In this document: one piece after another, positions 54,699 through 63,114 of the stretch | How positions within the stretch are numbered: position 1 is the first letter of the stretch | Layout of the letters: every line of letters begins with the position of its first letter | Assembly (NCBI RefSeq): GCF_002858715.1 | Contig: NZ_PJZH01000007.1 | Coordinates: 62,001 to 126,000, forward strand | Length of the DNA stretch: 64,000 bases | Reading direction: 5' to 3' | Source of the DNA: Chimaeribacter coloradensis | Lineage (GTDB): Bacteria; Pseudomonadota; Gammaproteobacteria; Enterobacterales; Enterobacteriaceae | Program-made: the position numbers and the translations under genes | Notes under the pieces: model-generated | What the model was told of the DNA's origin: nothing | The model's input: the letters and a program-made list of their open reading frames with translations, nothing else | The model's database searches: none

Positions 54699-54831
54699 AC
54701 CACTATCCTATGGTGAAACTGCCGCTGACCGCAATATGTTGTGGTCAGCGGCGTTCAGGTGCTGCTGAAGATACGCCGATACCCAGATAAAATAAAGGGG
54801 CACTCTGTGGCGGCAGGCACTTAACCTCGCC
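54699..54831 (-). promoter_or_regulatory. CRISPR-2 leader
   Basis: 133 bp between the youngest repeat and the end of the ThDP-enzyme gene. It begins with the ACCA-TAT...GTGAA motif shared with CRISPR-1. It contains a perfect 10-bp inverted repeat, GCCGCTGACC (54,721-54,730) and GGTCAGCGGC (54,743-54,752), separated by 12 bp. It is less AT-rich than the CRISPR-1 leader and short, so part of it may be missing or the promoter may lie inside the neighbouring gene. Confidence 0.65.
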
Positions 54832-56631
54832 TTACTTCTTCTCTTTATGCGGCAGCACTTCGTTGATCAGCTGGCGGGCGGTGTCGGCGATCACCTGCCC
54901 GGCCCCGCGGTCGCCTTTGACCAGCGCGGAGGTGAAGCCTTTGACCTGCTCCAGCGTCAGGTGCGGCGGGAACGGCGCGATTTCCGGGTCGGTTTTCACT
55001 TCCAGCACCACCGGGCGGTCGGCGCTGAGCGCCTCGGCCCAGGCGGCCTGTAAGGAGTCCGGCTCATCCACGAAGATCCCGCGCAACCCCAGCAGGTTGG
55101 CAAACTGGGCGTAGGGCACGTCCGGCAGCGCCTGGCTGGCCGGGTAGCGCGGGTTGCCCTCCATCACCCGCTGCTCCCAGGTGACTTCGTTCAAATCCTC
55201 ATTATTGAACACGCAGATGATCAGCCGCGGGTCGTCCCAGCGCCGCCAGTATTTCTGGATGGTGATTAACTCAGCCATGTTGTTCATCTGCATCGCGCCA
55301 TCCCCCACCAGCGCCACCACCGGGCGATCGGGGTGGGCGAACTTGGCGGCGATGGCGTACGGCACCGCCGCCCCCATCGACGCCAGCCCGCCGGAGAGCG
55401 AGGCGCGCTGCCCCGCCTTGGCCTGGTAGTCGCGTGCAAACCAGTTGGCGCAGGAGCCGGAGTCGGAGGTGACGATCGCGTTGTTCGGCAGCAGCGGCGA
55501 CATCTCCCACACCACGCGCTGCGGGTTCACCGGTTTGGCCTCCGCCATCGCCCGGTCGCGCAGCGTCTCGCGCCAGCTCTCCATCTGTTTGGTGATGTTC
55601 TCCTGCCAGCGCCGGTCGTCGTTGTACTTGAGCAGCGGCAGCAGCGCGCGCAGGGTAGCGGCGGCGTCGCCGTGCAGGTTGATGTCCACCGGGTAGCGCA
55701 GCCCCAGCATCCCCGGGTCGATGTCGATCTGTACCGCCCGCGCCTGCCCATCTTTCGGCAGGAACTCCGCCCACGGGAAACCGGTGCCGATCATCAGCAG
55801 CGTGTCGCAGCCGGACATCATATCCGACGAGGGTTTGGTGCCGAGCATCCCAATCGCGCCGGTGACGAACGGCAGGTCGTCCGGCAGCACATCTTTGCCG
55901 AGCAGCGCTTTCGCCACGCCTGCGCCCAGCGTCTCCGCCACGTGGATCACCTCCGCCTCTGCGCCGCGCGCCCCGGCCCCGATCAGGATGGCGATTTTTT
56001 TACCGTGGTTCAGCAGATCGGCCGCCTGTTGCAGGTCAGCCTCCTGCGGCACCATCACCGGGCGGCGGTAACCGGCGCCGGAGCGGGTAAAGCCGTGCGC
56101 CTGTTTTGGCTCTTCCCAGGGCTCATCCTGCACATCTTTCGGCAGCACCAGCACGGTGACGCCGTTATTGGCGATGGCGATGCGCACCCCGCGGTCAACC
56201 AGATGGCGCACCTGCGCCGGGGCCGCCGCCTCCTGCACGAAGTCCGCCACGTCCATAAAGACGCGGTCGAGGTTCAGCTCCTGCTGATAGTGCGCGCCGC
56301 GCGCGGTACTCTCCGCCTGCCCGACAATCGCCAGCACCGGCGCGTGGTCCTGTTTCGCATCATAGAGGCCGGTGATCATATGGGTGGCACCCGGCCCGCC
56401 GGTGGAGAGGCAGACGCCCAGCTCGCCGGTGAACTTGGCGTGCGCGGTGGCCATAAAGGCCGCCATCTCCTCGTGCCGCACCTGGATAAAGTCGATCCCT
56501 TCGCCCTTTTTCCCTGCCCGCTGCAACGCGCCCAGCACGCCGTTGATGCCGTCACCGGGGTAACCATAAATACGCGTCACCCCCCATGCTTTCAGGCGTT
56601 CCACAAAAAAGTCGCTTGTCATCTTCGCCAT
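54832..56631 (-). CDS. Thiamine-diphosphate-dependent enzyme, pyruvate oxidase-like
   Basis: 599 residues with the three-domain ThDP-enzyme layout: N-terminal Pyr domain with the activating glutamate in QVRHEEMAAFMA (about residue 54), middle domain (about 190-330), and C-terminal PP domain with the ThDP motif GDGAMQMNN...NNEDLNEVTWEQR. It resembles the YdaP group and PoxB (572 residues) but has a longer C-terminus rich in Lys. PoxB oxidises pyruvate to acetate and CO2; this protein's substrate is not certain. Single gene whose 3' end abuts the CRISPR-2 leader. Confidence 0.82.
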   Translation of the reverse strand: MAKMTSDFFVERLKAWGVTRIYGYPGDGINGVLGALQRAGKKGEGIDFIQVRHEEMAAFMATAHAKFTGELGVCLSTGGPGATHMITGLYDAKQDHAPVLAIVGQAESTARGAHYQQELNLDRVFMDVADFVQEAAAPAQVRHLVDRGVRIAIANNGVTVLVLPKDVQDEPWEEPKQAHGFTRSGAGYRRPVMVPQEADLQQAADLLNHGKKIAILIGAGARGAEAEVIHVAETLGAGVAKALLGKDVLPDDLPFVTGAIGMLGTKPSSDMMSGCDTLLMIGTGFPWAEFLPKDGQARAVQIDIDPGMLGLRYPVDINLHGDAAATLRALLPLLKYNDDRRWQENITKQMESWRETLRDRAMAEAKPVNPQRVVWEMSPLLPNNAIVTSDSGSCANWFARDYQAKAGQRASLSGGLASMGAAVPYAIAAKFAHPDRPVVALVGDGAMQMNNMAELITIQKYWRRWDDPRLIICVFNNEDLNEVTWEQRVMEGNPRYPASQALPDVPYAQFANLLGLRGIFVDEPDSLQAAWAEALSADRPVVLEVKTDPEIAPFPPHLTLEQVKGFTSALVKGDRGAGQVIADTARQLINEVLPHKEKK

Positions 56632-56790
56632 CGCCGTTTCTCCTGTTATGGCGTATTTACGCGGGCCGCAGCCCGTCAGCCTGCATTAACCATAGTTTAT
56701 TTAGCGGCAGGTGCCGTTGAGACAGGAAGGAACGCGCATGGCTTCCCCCTTTGTCCACGTTGTAAACAGGTGCAACGTACTGCATCCGGC

Positions 56791-56842
56791 TTGTTTAATT
56801 TTTCTCCTCTCGTAAAATAAGACTGAAATTAAGACCATTTTA
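56791..56842 (+). promoter_or_regulatory. Promoter and possible operator of the toxin-antitoxin operon
   Basis: TTGTTT (56,791), 16 bp, TAAAAT (56,813) is a reasonable sigma-70 pair. The -10 hexamer is mirrored by ATTTTA at 56,837-56,842, forming an inverted pair that could be the antitoxin's operator, as type II antitoxins usually repress their own promoter. Confidence 0.45.
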
Positions 56843-56853
56843 AGGAGCGAAAA

Positions 56854-57105
56854 ATGGGTGCAACCGCCATTTTTGCCAGCCATGTTGCGTCAATTACCGA
56901 GCTGAAGAAAAACCCCACAGCGACCGTCGCCTCTGCCGAGGGGGAGCCGGTAGCGATCATGAACCACAGTAAAACCGCCTTTTACTGCGTACCTGCCCCG
57001 CTGTTTGAAATGATGATGGACATTATTGATGAACGGGAATTAGCCAAACGCGTGCGCGACCGGCTCCATGAAGACGAGGTTGAGGTCAGCTGGGAGGATC
57101 TCTGA
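56854..57105 (+). CDS. Antitoxin of the Phd/YefM (StbD) type
   Basis: 83 residues. The N-terminal Phd/YefM DNA-binding part reads HVASITELKKNPTATVASAEGEPVAIMNHSKTAFYCVPAPLFEMMMDII, with the standard 'loss of function upon contact' pattern of the StbD group. The charged C-terminal tail (ELAKRVRDRLHEDEVEVSWEDL) should bind the toxin. GGAG precedes the ATG. The stop codon is directly followed by the toxin's GTG start. Confidence 0.9.
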   Translation: MGATAIFASHVASITELKKNPTATVASAEGEPVAIMNHSKTAFYCVPAPLFEMMMDIIDERELAKRVRDRLHEDEVEVSWEDL

Positions 57106-57489
57106 GTGCAGCAGCCTAAAAAGGAATTCAGGACACGGCTTACCTTCAAAAAGAGCGCGAAAAAGGAGTGGGATAATCTGGGCAGCACTCTCCGTGAAAA
57201 GTTTAAAAAGTTGCTGCGTAAGCGGGCAGCTTCCCGGGAAGCCCTGACCCCCAAAAAGCATCAGCTTTCCGGCGTGGATCGCTGCTACAAAATCAAACTC
57301 AAACAAGATGGTTACCGTTTGGTTTATCAGGTTACTGAAAATAAGGCGGGTGATATTACCGTCACCGTGACCGTTATTACTGTCGATCGGCGCGAAGATG
57401 TGTACGAAGGGCTGAAAGCCAAACTGGGAAGCCTGGATGCACTGTTTGAGTCGCCGTTGTTCGCCACACAGGAGGAAGAGGATGAGTAA
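57106..57489 (+). CDS. RelE/StbE-family toxin
   Basis: 127 residues, GTG start with no gap after the antitoxin. RelE-type mRNA interferase fold is indicated by RLTFKKSAKKEWDNLGSTLREKFKKLLRKRA and by YKIKLKQDGYRLVYQVTE...VTVTVITVDRREDVYE, where the basic and tyrosine residues of the active site lie. It is longer than most RelE proteins (about 85-100) owing to about 15 residues at the N-terminus and an acidic C-terminal tail (ATQEEEDE). Overlaps the next gene by 8 bp. Confidence 0.9.
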   Translation: MQQPKKEFRTRLTFKKSAKKEWDNLGSTLREKFKKLLRKRAASREALTPKKHQLSGVDRCYKIKLKQDGYRLVYQVTENKAGDITVTVTVITVDRREDVYEGLKAKLGSLDALFESPLFATQEEEDE

Positions 57490-57889
57490 CGCTGGCCGGC
57501 ATGCCATTTTACGTATCGCGCGCCCGGTGACGGAGCTGGCGGCGCGCAGTGCGCTTTACCAGGCCGGGCTGGGGCTGGAGAAACTGGGAGAGTTCATTGA
57601 TCACCAGGGGTTCAGCGGCGTGATGCTCGGTTACCCCGGCGCGGCCTGGCATCTGGAGTTTACCCACTGTCCGGCGCACCCGGTCAGCCCGGCCGCCACG
57701 GCCGAGGATCTGCTGGTGCTCTACCTGCCTGATGAGGCGGAATGGGCCGCCCGTTGCCGGGCGATGGCGCAGGCCGGTTTCCGGCAGACTGCCGCCTTCA
57801 ACCCCTACTGGGACAACGCCGGCCGCACCTTCCTCGACCCGGACGGCTACCGCACGGTGCTTCAGCGGCAACAGTGCCCGGTGGCGTAA
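57482..57889 (+). CDS. VOC-family (glyoxalase-like) protein
   Basis: 135 residues from the ATG at 57,482 (MSNAGRHAILRIARPV), which has AGGAGGAAGAGG upstream inside the toxin gene. The vicinal-oxygen-chelate fold is suggested by paired beta-alpha-beta blocks: ARPVTELAARSALYQAGLGLEKLGEF...MLGYPGAAWHLEFT and FNPYWDNAGRTFLDPDGYRTVLQ. It resembles the B. subtilis YycE group. Substrate unknown. Overlap with the toxin implies co-transcription, which is unusual for this family. Confidence 0.8.
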   Translation: MSNAGRHAILRIARPVTELAARSALYQAGLGLEKLGEFIDHQGFSGVMLGYPGAAWHLEFTHCPAHPVSPAATAEDLLVLYLPDEAEWAARCRAMAQAGFRQTAAFNPYWDNAGRTFLDPDGYRTVLQRQQCPVA

Positions 57890-57989
57890 ACGCGTTGCCG
57901 TGTGGCTCCGTTAGCCTCCCGGTTTCCCTTTTCCCCTGCAGCGGCCATACTTTCTGCCGGAGACGTTTTTCAATCAATGGGATAGCAGA

Positions 57990-58961
57990 ATGCAGAGTCT
58001 TGATCTCACGGTGGTGCAGCAGGCGGCGCGCTGGATCACCACGCAACCGGTGTGGCTGTGTACGGTGCTCTCGACCTTTGGCTCCTCGCCGCGTTCGCCG
58101 GGCGCGCTGATGGCGGCCACCGCCGACGGGCACTACAGTGGCTCGCTGTCGGGCGGCTGTGTGGAAGAAGATTTCATCGTCCGGCTGCGGGCCGGGGCGT
58201 TCCGGCAGGCGAGCCAGGTGGTGCGCTACGGCGACGGCGGCCTGGCACCCAACCGCGCGCTGCCGTGCGGCGGCGTGCTGGACATCCTCATTGAGTACCT
58301 GCCCTGCAACGACGCAGGCGCGGACTACCTGGCCCGGCTCGGGCAGGCGCTGGCCGGCCACGGCGCGCTGGTGAAACAGCTGACGCTGCCCGCAGCCTGC
58401 CATGCGCTCACGCCGGACAGCGGCCCCGGGGCCACCCGCGTGGCGCGTGACGGCAACCACCTGACGTTGCACATCGCCGCCGCGCCGCGGCTGGTGATTG
58501 CCGGGCTGTCGCCGGTGGCGGTCTACTGCGCCGGGTTTGCGGTGGCGCTGGGCTTTGAGACGGTGGTCTGCGAGCACCGGCCGGAGGAGCTGGAAAACCT
58601 GCGGCCGCAACTGGCCGAGGGGGTGATCGTCGAGCCGCAGTTCCCGGCGAAATTTATTGAGCAACAGGGCTGCCACGCCCACACCGCAGTGGTGGCGCTG
58701 ACGCACGACCCACGCATCGATGATCTGGCGCTGATGGAGGCGGTGCAGACGCAGGCGTTCTACATCGGCGCGATGGGGTCGATGAAAAACAGCCAACGGC
58801 GGCGTGAACGGTTACAACGGATCGGCGGGTTGACGGAGGCGGAGCTGGCGCGGGTGCATGCGCCGATTGGGCTGGACCTCGGCAGCAAAACCCCGGCGGA
58901 GATTGCGCTGGCAGTGATGGCCGATGTGGTGGCGCATAAAAACCGCCGCCCGGTGGCCTGA
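57990..58961 (+). CDS. XdhC/CoxI family molybdenum-cofactor maturation protein (PaoD-like)
   Basis: 323 residues. Such proteins bind molybdenum cofactor, support its sulfuration and insert it into xanthine-oxidase-family enzymes. The N-terminal XdhC domain has VLSTFGSSPRSPGALMAATADGHYSGSLSGGCVEEDF (about 26-62). The C-terminal Rossmann-like domain starts LVIAGLSPVAVYCAGFAVALGFETVVCEHRPEE (near 168) and includes AVVALTHDPRIDDLALMEAV and FYIGAMGSMKNSQRRRERL. In E. coli paoD follows paoC on the same strand; here it faces paoC tail to tail. Confidence 0.9.
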   Translation: MQSLDLTVVQQAARWITTQPVWLCTVLSTFGSSPRSPGALMAATADGHYSGSLSGGCVEEDFIVRLRAGAFRQASQVVRYGDGGLAPNRALPCGGVLDILIEYLPCNDAGADYLARLGQALAGHGALVKQLTLPAACHALTPDSGPGATRVARDGNHLTLHIAAAPRLVIAGLSPVAVYCAGFAVALGFETVVCEHRPEELENLRPQLAEGVIVEPQFPAKFIEQQGCHAHTAVVALTHDPRIDDLALMEAVQTQAFYIGAMGSMKNSQRRRERLQRIGGLTEAELARVHAPIGLDLGSKTPAEIALAVMADVVAHKNRRPVA

Positions 58962-59000
58962 CGGCAGTGCCGCACCGGGTAGCACGGTGTGGAATGCCGC

Positions 59001-59085
59001 GTGCCGGAACGGCATGGCGATAGCGAAAGCGCCGTGCCGGAACGGCGTAACAGCAGCGAAAGCGCCATGCCGGAACGGCAGTAAA
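59001..59085. repeat. 33-bp tandem repeat, about 2.6 copies
   Basis: Units start at 59,001, 59,034 and 59,067. Each opens with (G/A)TGCCGGAACGGC and continues to AGCGAAAGCGCC; the third is truncated. It lies between the convergent xdhC and paoC genes and is followed by an 11-bp perfect hairpin (59,086-59,112; loop ATAAG) that may act as a bidirectional barrier. Confidence 0.85.
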
Positions 59086-59120
59086 CGCGGCGCGCCATAA
59101 GGGCGCGCCGCGGAGGGCCG

Positions 59121-61448
59121 TCAGATCAGCTTATCAAGGGTGATCGGCAGCTCGCGGATGCGTTTGCCGGTGGCGTGGTAGACGGCATTGCTCACCGCCG
59201 CCGCCACGCCGACAATCCCCACTTCACCCACGGTTTTCCCGCCCAGCGTGCTGGCCTGATAATCCGGCTCGCCGACGTTGATCACCTGAATCTCCGGGAT
59301 GTCGGCGTTGACCGCCATCAGGTAGTCCGCCAGGTTGGCGTTGAGGATGCGCCCGTCACGCGCGTCGATCATCCCCTCCTCCAGCAGCGCCTGCCCGATG
59401 CCCATCACGATGCCGCCAATCCACTGGCTTTTGCCCAGCGTCGGGTTGTAAAGCCGCCCGCAGTCGAAGGCGCTCACCACCCGCTTGACGCGCACGGTGC
59501 CGAAATCCTCATCCACCGCCACTTCGACAAAGTGCGCGCACCAGCTGTGCGCCCCTTTGGTGCTCTCCATCATGCTGGCGCTCTGATCGGCGGTATCGCG
59601 GTCTTTTTCACCGGCATCCGGTTTGAAGGTGTCCTGATGCACCACCAGCTGATCGCGATCCGCCAGTTTCAGCAGCTCGGCGAAGGCGATGCTGTGCCCA
59701 TTGGCGCGGACGTCCCCCCCGGCGAGGATCGCCGTGTCACGCGGCACGCCATACAGCGGCGAATCCGGCTCCGTCACCGCCAGCTCCAGCAGCATCTCCC
59801 GCGCTGCGCCTGCGGTTTTATGCACCGCGGCGGTCAGCAGGTTGGCGAGCTGCGAACCGCCCGCCACCGGCGCGCGCGGCAGCGCAGTGTCACCCAGCTT
59901 CACGCTGATGTCAGACGACGGCACACCCAGCACCTCAGCCGCCGTCTGCGCCAGGATGGTGTAAGTGCCGGTGCCGATGTCCGCGCCGCTGCTCTGCACC
60001 TCAATCCGCCCCTGGCGGTCGATGATGATTTTCGCCTCGCCCGGCGTGGTGTGCACCGGGTAGGTACCGGAGGCCATGCCCCAGCCGATCAGCTCCCGGC
60101 CGTTGCGCATTGAGCGCGGCTCCGGGTTGCGCTGCGACCAGCCAAAGGCGTCGGCAGCGGCGTGGTAAGCCTCGCGCAGGCGGCGGCTGGTCCACGGCAC
60201 CCCTTCCGACTGATCCCGATCGGCCCAGTTGCGCAGCCGCAGTTCCAGCGGGTCGAGTGTCAGCGCGTCGGCCAGCTCATCCATCGCCACTTCCAGCGCA
60301 TAGGCGCTGGGGTTCTGGCCGGGCGCGCGCATCCAGCCGGGGTTCACGGTGTTCACCCGTACCAGCCGGTGGCGGGAGAAGAAGTGTTCCGTGGCGTACA
60401 TCAGCGGCGTCACCGAGTTGCACGGCTCCTGGTGCGTGTCTTCGATCGCCGTCTCGTTCCAGCTGTCATGCACCATCGACAGCAGCCGCCCTTCGGCGGT
60501 CGCGCCGAGTGACAACGCCTGCCGGGTGCGCGGCCGCCCGCCGTAGCCGGTAAAGGTCTGCGGCCGGGTCAGCACCACTTTCACCGCCCGGCCCAGGGCG
60601 CGCGTGGCGAGGCAGGCCAGCGCCACATGGCCGTGCGGCGCGCCTTTGGAGCCGAAGCCGCCGCCGACGTAGGGTGAGATCACCCGTACCTGGTCGATCG
60701 CCAGCCCAAACCACTCGGCGATGTTGTTGCGCGCGCCGCCGACCCACTGGCTCGGCTCCCAGACGGTGAGCAGGTCATCCTGCCACTGGGCGATGCAGCC
60801 GTGCAGCTCAATCGGCGAGTTGTACTCGCGCGGCGTGGTGTAGACGCCGTGTACCCGCACCGGCGCGTCGGCCATCGCGCGGTGGGCGTCGCCCCACTCC
60901 ACGTCGAGATCCTCCACCGGCTCCGGCTGCGCCTGCGGGTCATCCGGGTTGATCAGCGCCGGTTCGGGCGCGTAAGCCACCTTCACCCGCGTGGCCCCTT
61001 CGGTGGCCTGCTCCAGCGTTTCCGCCACCACCAGCGCGATGTGCTGGCCGTTCCAGCGCACTTCATCGCTCTGCAACGGCACGTAGGTCGCCGCCGCCGA
61101 GCCGCCGCCGCTGAACGGGGTGCCGGGGTTGAGTTTCAGCCCGTCAAGGTGGGTGTAGACCGCCACCACACCGGGGCACTGTTTCGCCTCCTCTGTCTCA
61201 ATCGAGGTGATGCGGCCATGCGGCACGGTGGCGTTGACCACCACACCGTAGAGCAGGTCGTCCGGTTTGAATTCGGCGGCGTAGCGCGCCTCCCCCTTCA
61301 CTTTCAGCCGCCCTTCCAGGCGTTCACGCCCCTCGCCCAGCGCCTGCAATGGCGGTTCGGCGGTGACCGGCGTGGCAAACGGCGGGGTCAGGGTTTCACT
61401 GGCGGCGGCCTGCGGCGGGCGCTGCGTCTGTTCTGTTGGCGTGGTCAT
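59121..61448 (-). CDS. paoC: Aldehyde oxidoreductase, molybdenum-binding subunit (PaoC-like)
   Basis: 775 residues (E. coli PaoC 732). Catalytic subunit of a xanthine-oxidase-family aldehyde oxidase. The N-terminal region (about 43-150) is the aldehyde-oxidase a/b hammerhead: RLEGRLKVKGEARYAAEF. The molybdopterin-binding part includes GGGFGSKGAPHGHVALA, MRAPGQNPSAYALE and QSSGADIGTGTYTIL. The catalytic glutamate is in TVGEVGIVGVAAAVSNAVYHATG near the C-terminus. Overlaps paoB by 4 bp. Its N-terminal 40 residues are longer than usual and rich in Pro and Thr. Confidence 0.92.
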   Translation of the reverse strand: MTTPTEQTQRPPQAAASETLTPPFATPVTAEPPLQALGEGRERLEGRLKVKGEARYAAEFKPDDLLYGVVVNATVPHGRITSIETEEAKQCPGVVAVYTHLDGLKLNPGTPFSGGGSAAATYVPLQSDEVRWNGQHIALVVAETLEQATEGATRVKVAYAPEPALINPDDPQAQPEPVEDLDVEWGDAHRAMADAPVRVHGVYTTPREYNSPIELHGCIAQWQDDLLTVWEPSQWVGGARNNIAEWFGLAIDQVRVISPYVGGGFGSKGAPHGHVALACLATRALGRAVKVVLTRPQTFTGYGGRPRTRQALSLGATAEGRLLSMVHDSWNETAIEDTHQEPCNSVTPLMYATEHFFSRHRLVRVNTVNPGWMRAPGQNPSAYALEVAMDELADALTLDPLELRLRNWADRDQSEGVPWTSRRLREAYHAAADAFGWSQRNPEPRSMRNGRELIGWGMASGTYPVHTTPGEAKIIIDRQGRIEVQSSGADIGTGTYTILAQTAAEVLGVPSSDISVKLGDTALPRAPVAGGSQLANLLTAAVHKTAGAAREMLLELAVTEPDSPLYGVPRDTAILAGGDVRANGHSIAFAELLKLADRDQLVVHQDTFKPDAGEKDRDTADQSASMMESTKGAHSWCAHFVEVAVDEDFGTVRVKRVVSAFDCGRLYNPTLGKSQWIGGIVMGIGQALLEEGMIDARDGRILNANLADYLMAVNADIPEIQVINVGEPDYQASTLGGKTVGEVGIVGVAAAVSNAVYHATGKRIRELPITLDKLI

Positions 61449-62440
61449 GCGAGGCCTCCGGCAATCATCAGGGCGCGGGCAATCACGCGCGGAAGAAGGG
61501 TGAGCTTGTAGCCGTTGTGCTGGTGGGCCACCGCCCCCTGGGTGATGGTCTCTGCCGCCTGCCGCAGCACCGCTTCGTCAAACGGCTGACCGCGCAGCGC
61601 CTGCTCCACCTCGCGGGCGCGCCACGGCACGGTAGCCACGCCGCCCACGGCGATCTGCACCTCAGCGATGGTGTTGTCTTTCGCCAGTTCCAGCCCTACG
61701 GCGGCGCTGGCGGCGGCGAACTCATAGGAGGCGCGGTCGCGCACTTTGAGGTAGTGGGAGCGCTTAAGCGCCGCGGTCACCGGGATCTCAATGGCAGTGA
61801 TCAGCTCACCGGGGGCGAGGTCGTGCTCGAGATCGGGCCGGTCGCCGGGCTGCCAGAAGAAGGTGGCGATGGGGGTCTGGCGGCTGCTGCCGTCCGGCGC
61901 GCGCAGGTGCAGCACCGCGTCGAACGCCGTCAGCGCCACAGCCAGGTCACCGGGATAGGTGGCGATGCAGTGCGCGCTGGTGCCGAGCACCGCATGGTTG
62001 CGGTTCAGGCCGTCCAGCGCCGCACAGCCGGAGCCGGGGTTACGTTTGTTGCAGGCGTCATAGCCCTGCGGGTCGCGGAAGTAGCTGCAGCGGGTGCGCT
62101 GCAACAGGTTGCCGCCCAGCGTCGCCATATTGCGTAACTGCGCCGAGGCGGCCAGCGCCAGGCTGTCGGCTACTGCCGGGGCGGTGGCGCGGATCTGCGG
62201 GTGGTCAGCCACCCGGCTCATCTTCGCCAGGCTGCCGAGCAGGATGCGTTCGCCGGTGACGTGGATGGCGTCCAGCCCCGGCAGGTGGGTGATGTCTACC
62301 AGCCGCTCCGGCCGCTCGACTTCGCACTTCATCAGGTCGAGCTGGGTGGTACCGCCCGCCAGAAAACGGCTGCCCGCCCCGGCGGCCTGCTGCTGGGCGT
62401 CGGCTAGATCGGTGGCGCGCTGGTAATCAAAGGCTTTCAT
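61445..62440 (-). CDS. paoB: Aldehyde oxidoreductase, FAD-binding subunit (PaoB-like)
   Basis: 331 residues (E. coli PaoB 318). Carries FAD between the iron-sulfur and molybdenum subunits. FAD-binding motifs are FLAGGTTQLDLMK (about 26-38) and ATLGGNLLQRTRC (about 106-118). Four cysteines at 118, 130, 139 and 158 in CSYFRDPQGYDACNKRNPGSGCAAL...AHCIA match the extra [4Fe-4S] insertion that distinguishes PaoB from other family members. Overlaps paoA by 14 bp. Confidence 0.93.
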   Translation of the reverse strand: MKAFDYQRATDLADAQQQAAGAGSRFLAGGTTQLDLMKCEVERPERLVDITHLPGLDAIHVTGERILLGSLAKMSRVADHPQIRATAPAVADSLALAASAQLRNMATLGGNLLQRTRCSYFRDPQGYDACNKRNPGSGCAALDGLNRNHAVLGTSAHCIATYPGDLAVALTAFDAVLHLRAPDGSSRQTPIATFFWQPGDRPDLEHDLAPGELITAIEIPVTAALKRSHYLKVRDRASYEFAAASAAVGLELAKDNTIAEVQIAVGGVATVPWRAREVEQALRGQPFDEAVLRQAAETITQGAVAHQHNGYKLTLLPRVIARALMIAGGLA

Positions 62441-62924
62441 GGGCGGCCCCCTGGAGCTGGTCGGCGGCTTCGCGCACCGCAGCGACGATATGGGTGTAAG
62501 CCCCGCAGCGGCAGAGGTTGCCGCTCATGTATTCGCGGATTTCATCGTCCGACCCGGCATGCCCCTCGCGGATGCAGGCCACGGCGGACATAATCTGCCC
62601 CGGCGTGCAGTAGCCGCACTGGAAGGCATCATGCGCCAGAAATGCCTGCTGAACCGCATGCAGGGTGCCGTCCGGGGCGGCCAGCCCCTCGATGGTGGTG
62701 ATCTCGGCCCCGTCGGCCTGGGCGGCCAGGGTCAGGCAGCTGAGCACCCGCTCGCCGTTCACATGCACGGTGCAGGCACCGCACTGCCCCTGATCGCAGC
62801 CCTTCTTGGCACCGGTGAGATCGGTGTGTTCGCGCAGGGCGTCGAGCAGGGTCACGCGGGAGTCCAGCGTCAGCGGCGTCTCCTGCCCGTTAATCCTGAG
62901 GCGTAAGGTCTGTTGCTGTGCCAT
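62427..62924 (-). CDS. paoA: Aldehyde oxidoreductase, 2Fe-2S subunit (PaoA-like)
   Basis: 165 residues with two [2Fe-2S] sites: the N-terminal plant-type ferredoxin motif GCDQGQCGACTVHVNGERVLSC and the C-terminal CGYCTPG...GNLCRCGAY. The ATG at 62,924 has AGGAGG 6 bp upstream; the open frame reaches 40 codons further. E. coli PaoA has 229 residues and a Tat signal for the periplasm; neither the 165-residue form nor the extension shows a twin-arginine motif, so this complex is predicted to be cytoplasmic. Confidence 0.92.
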   Translation of the reverse strand: MAQQQTLRLRINGQETPLTLDSRVTLLDALREHTDLTGAKKGCDQGQCGACTVHVNGERVLSCLTLAAQADGAEITTIEGLAAPDGTLHAVQQAFLAHDAFQCGYCTPGQIMSAVACIREGHAGSDDEIREYMSGNLCRCGAYTHIVAAVREAADQLQGAAHESL

Positions 62925-63114
62925 GGTGTCCTCCTGAAAAAAGGCGGCAGAGGCGGTCTGCCGTATGGGAAATAGCCCATTAAGTATTGCGGCTATTCGC
63001 CAGAGAGCCAGCCCGATGCGGCAGGTTGCGGATTTTCCGCACAATTCCCTCCCGGCAGGAAAACGGCAGGCGCACTATACTCAAGGCTTTACCCCCCTGA
63101 CCAAGGAGCCGGAG

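Noticed and set aside
53723-54790. Open frames running through CRISPR-2, and similar ones at 44,667-45,102 through CRISPR-1
   Set aside because: They encode periodic peptides (PPRTWGR, HPHARGEE) produced by the 61-bp repeat-spacer period.
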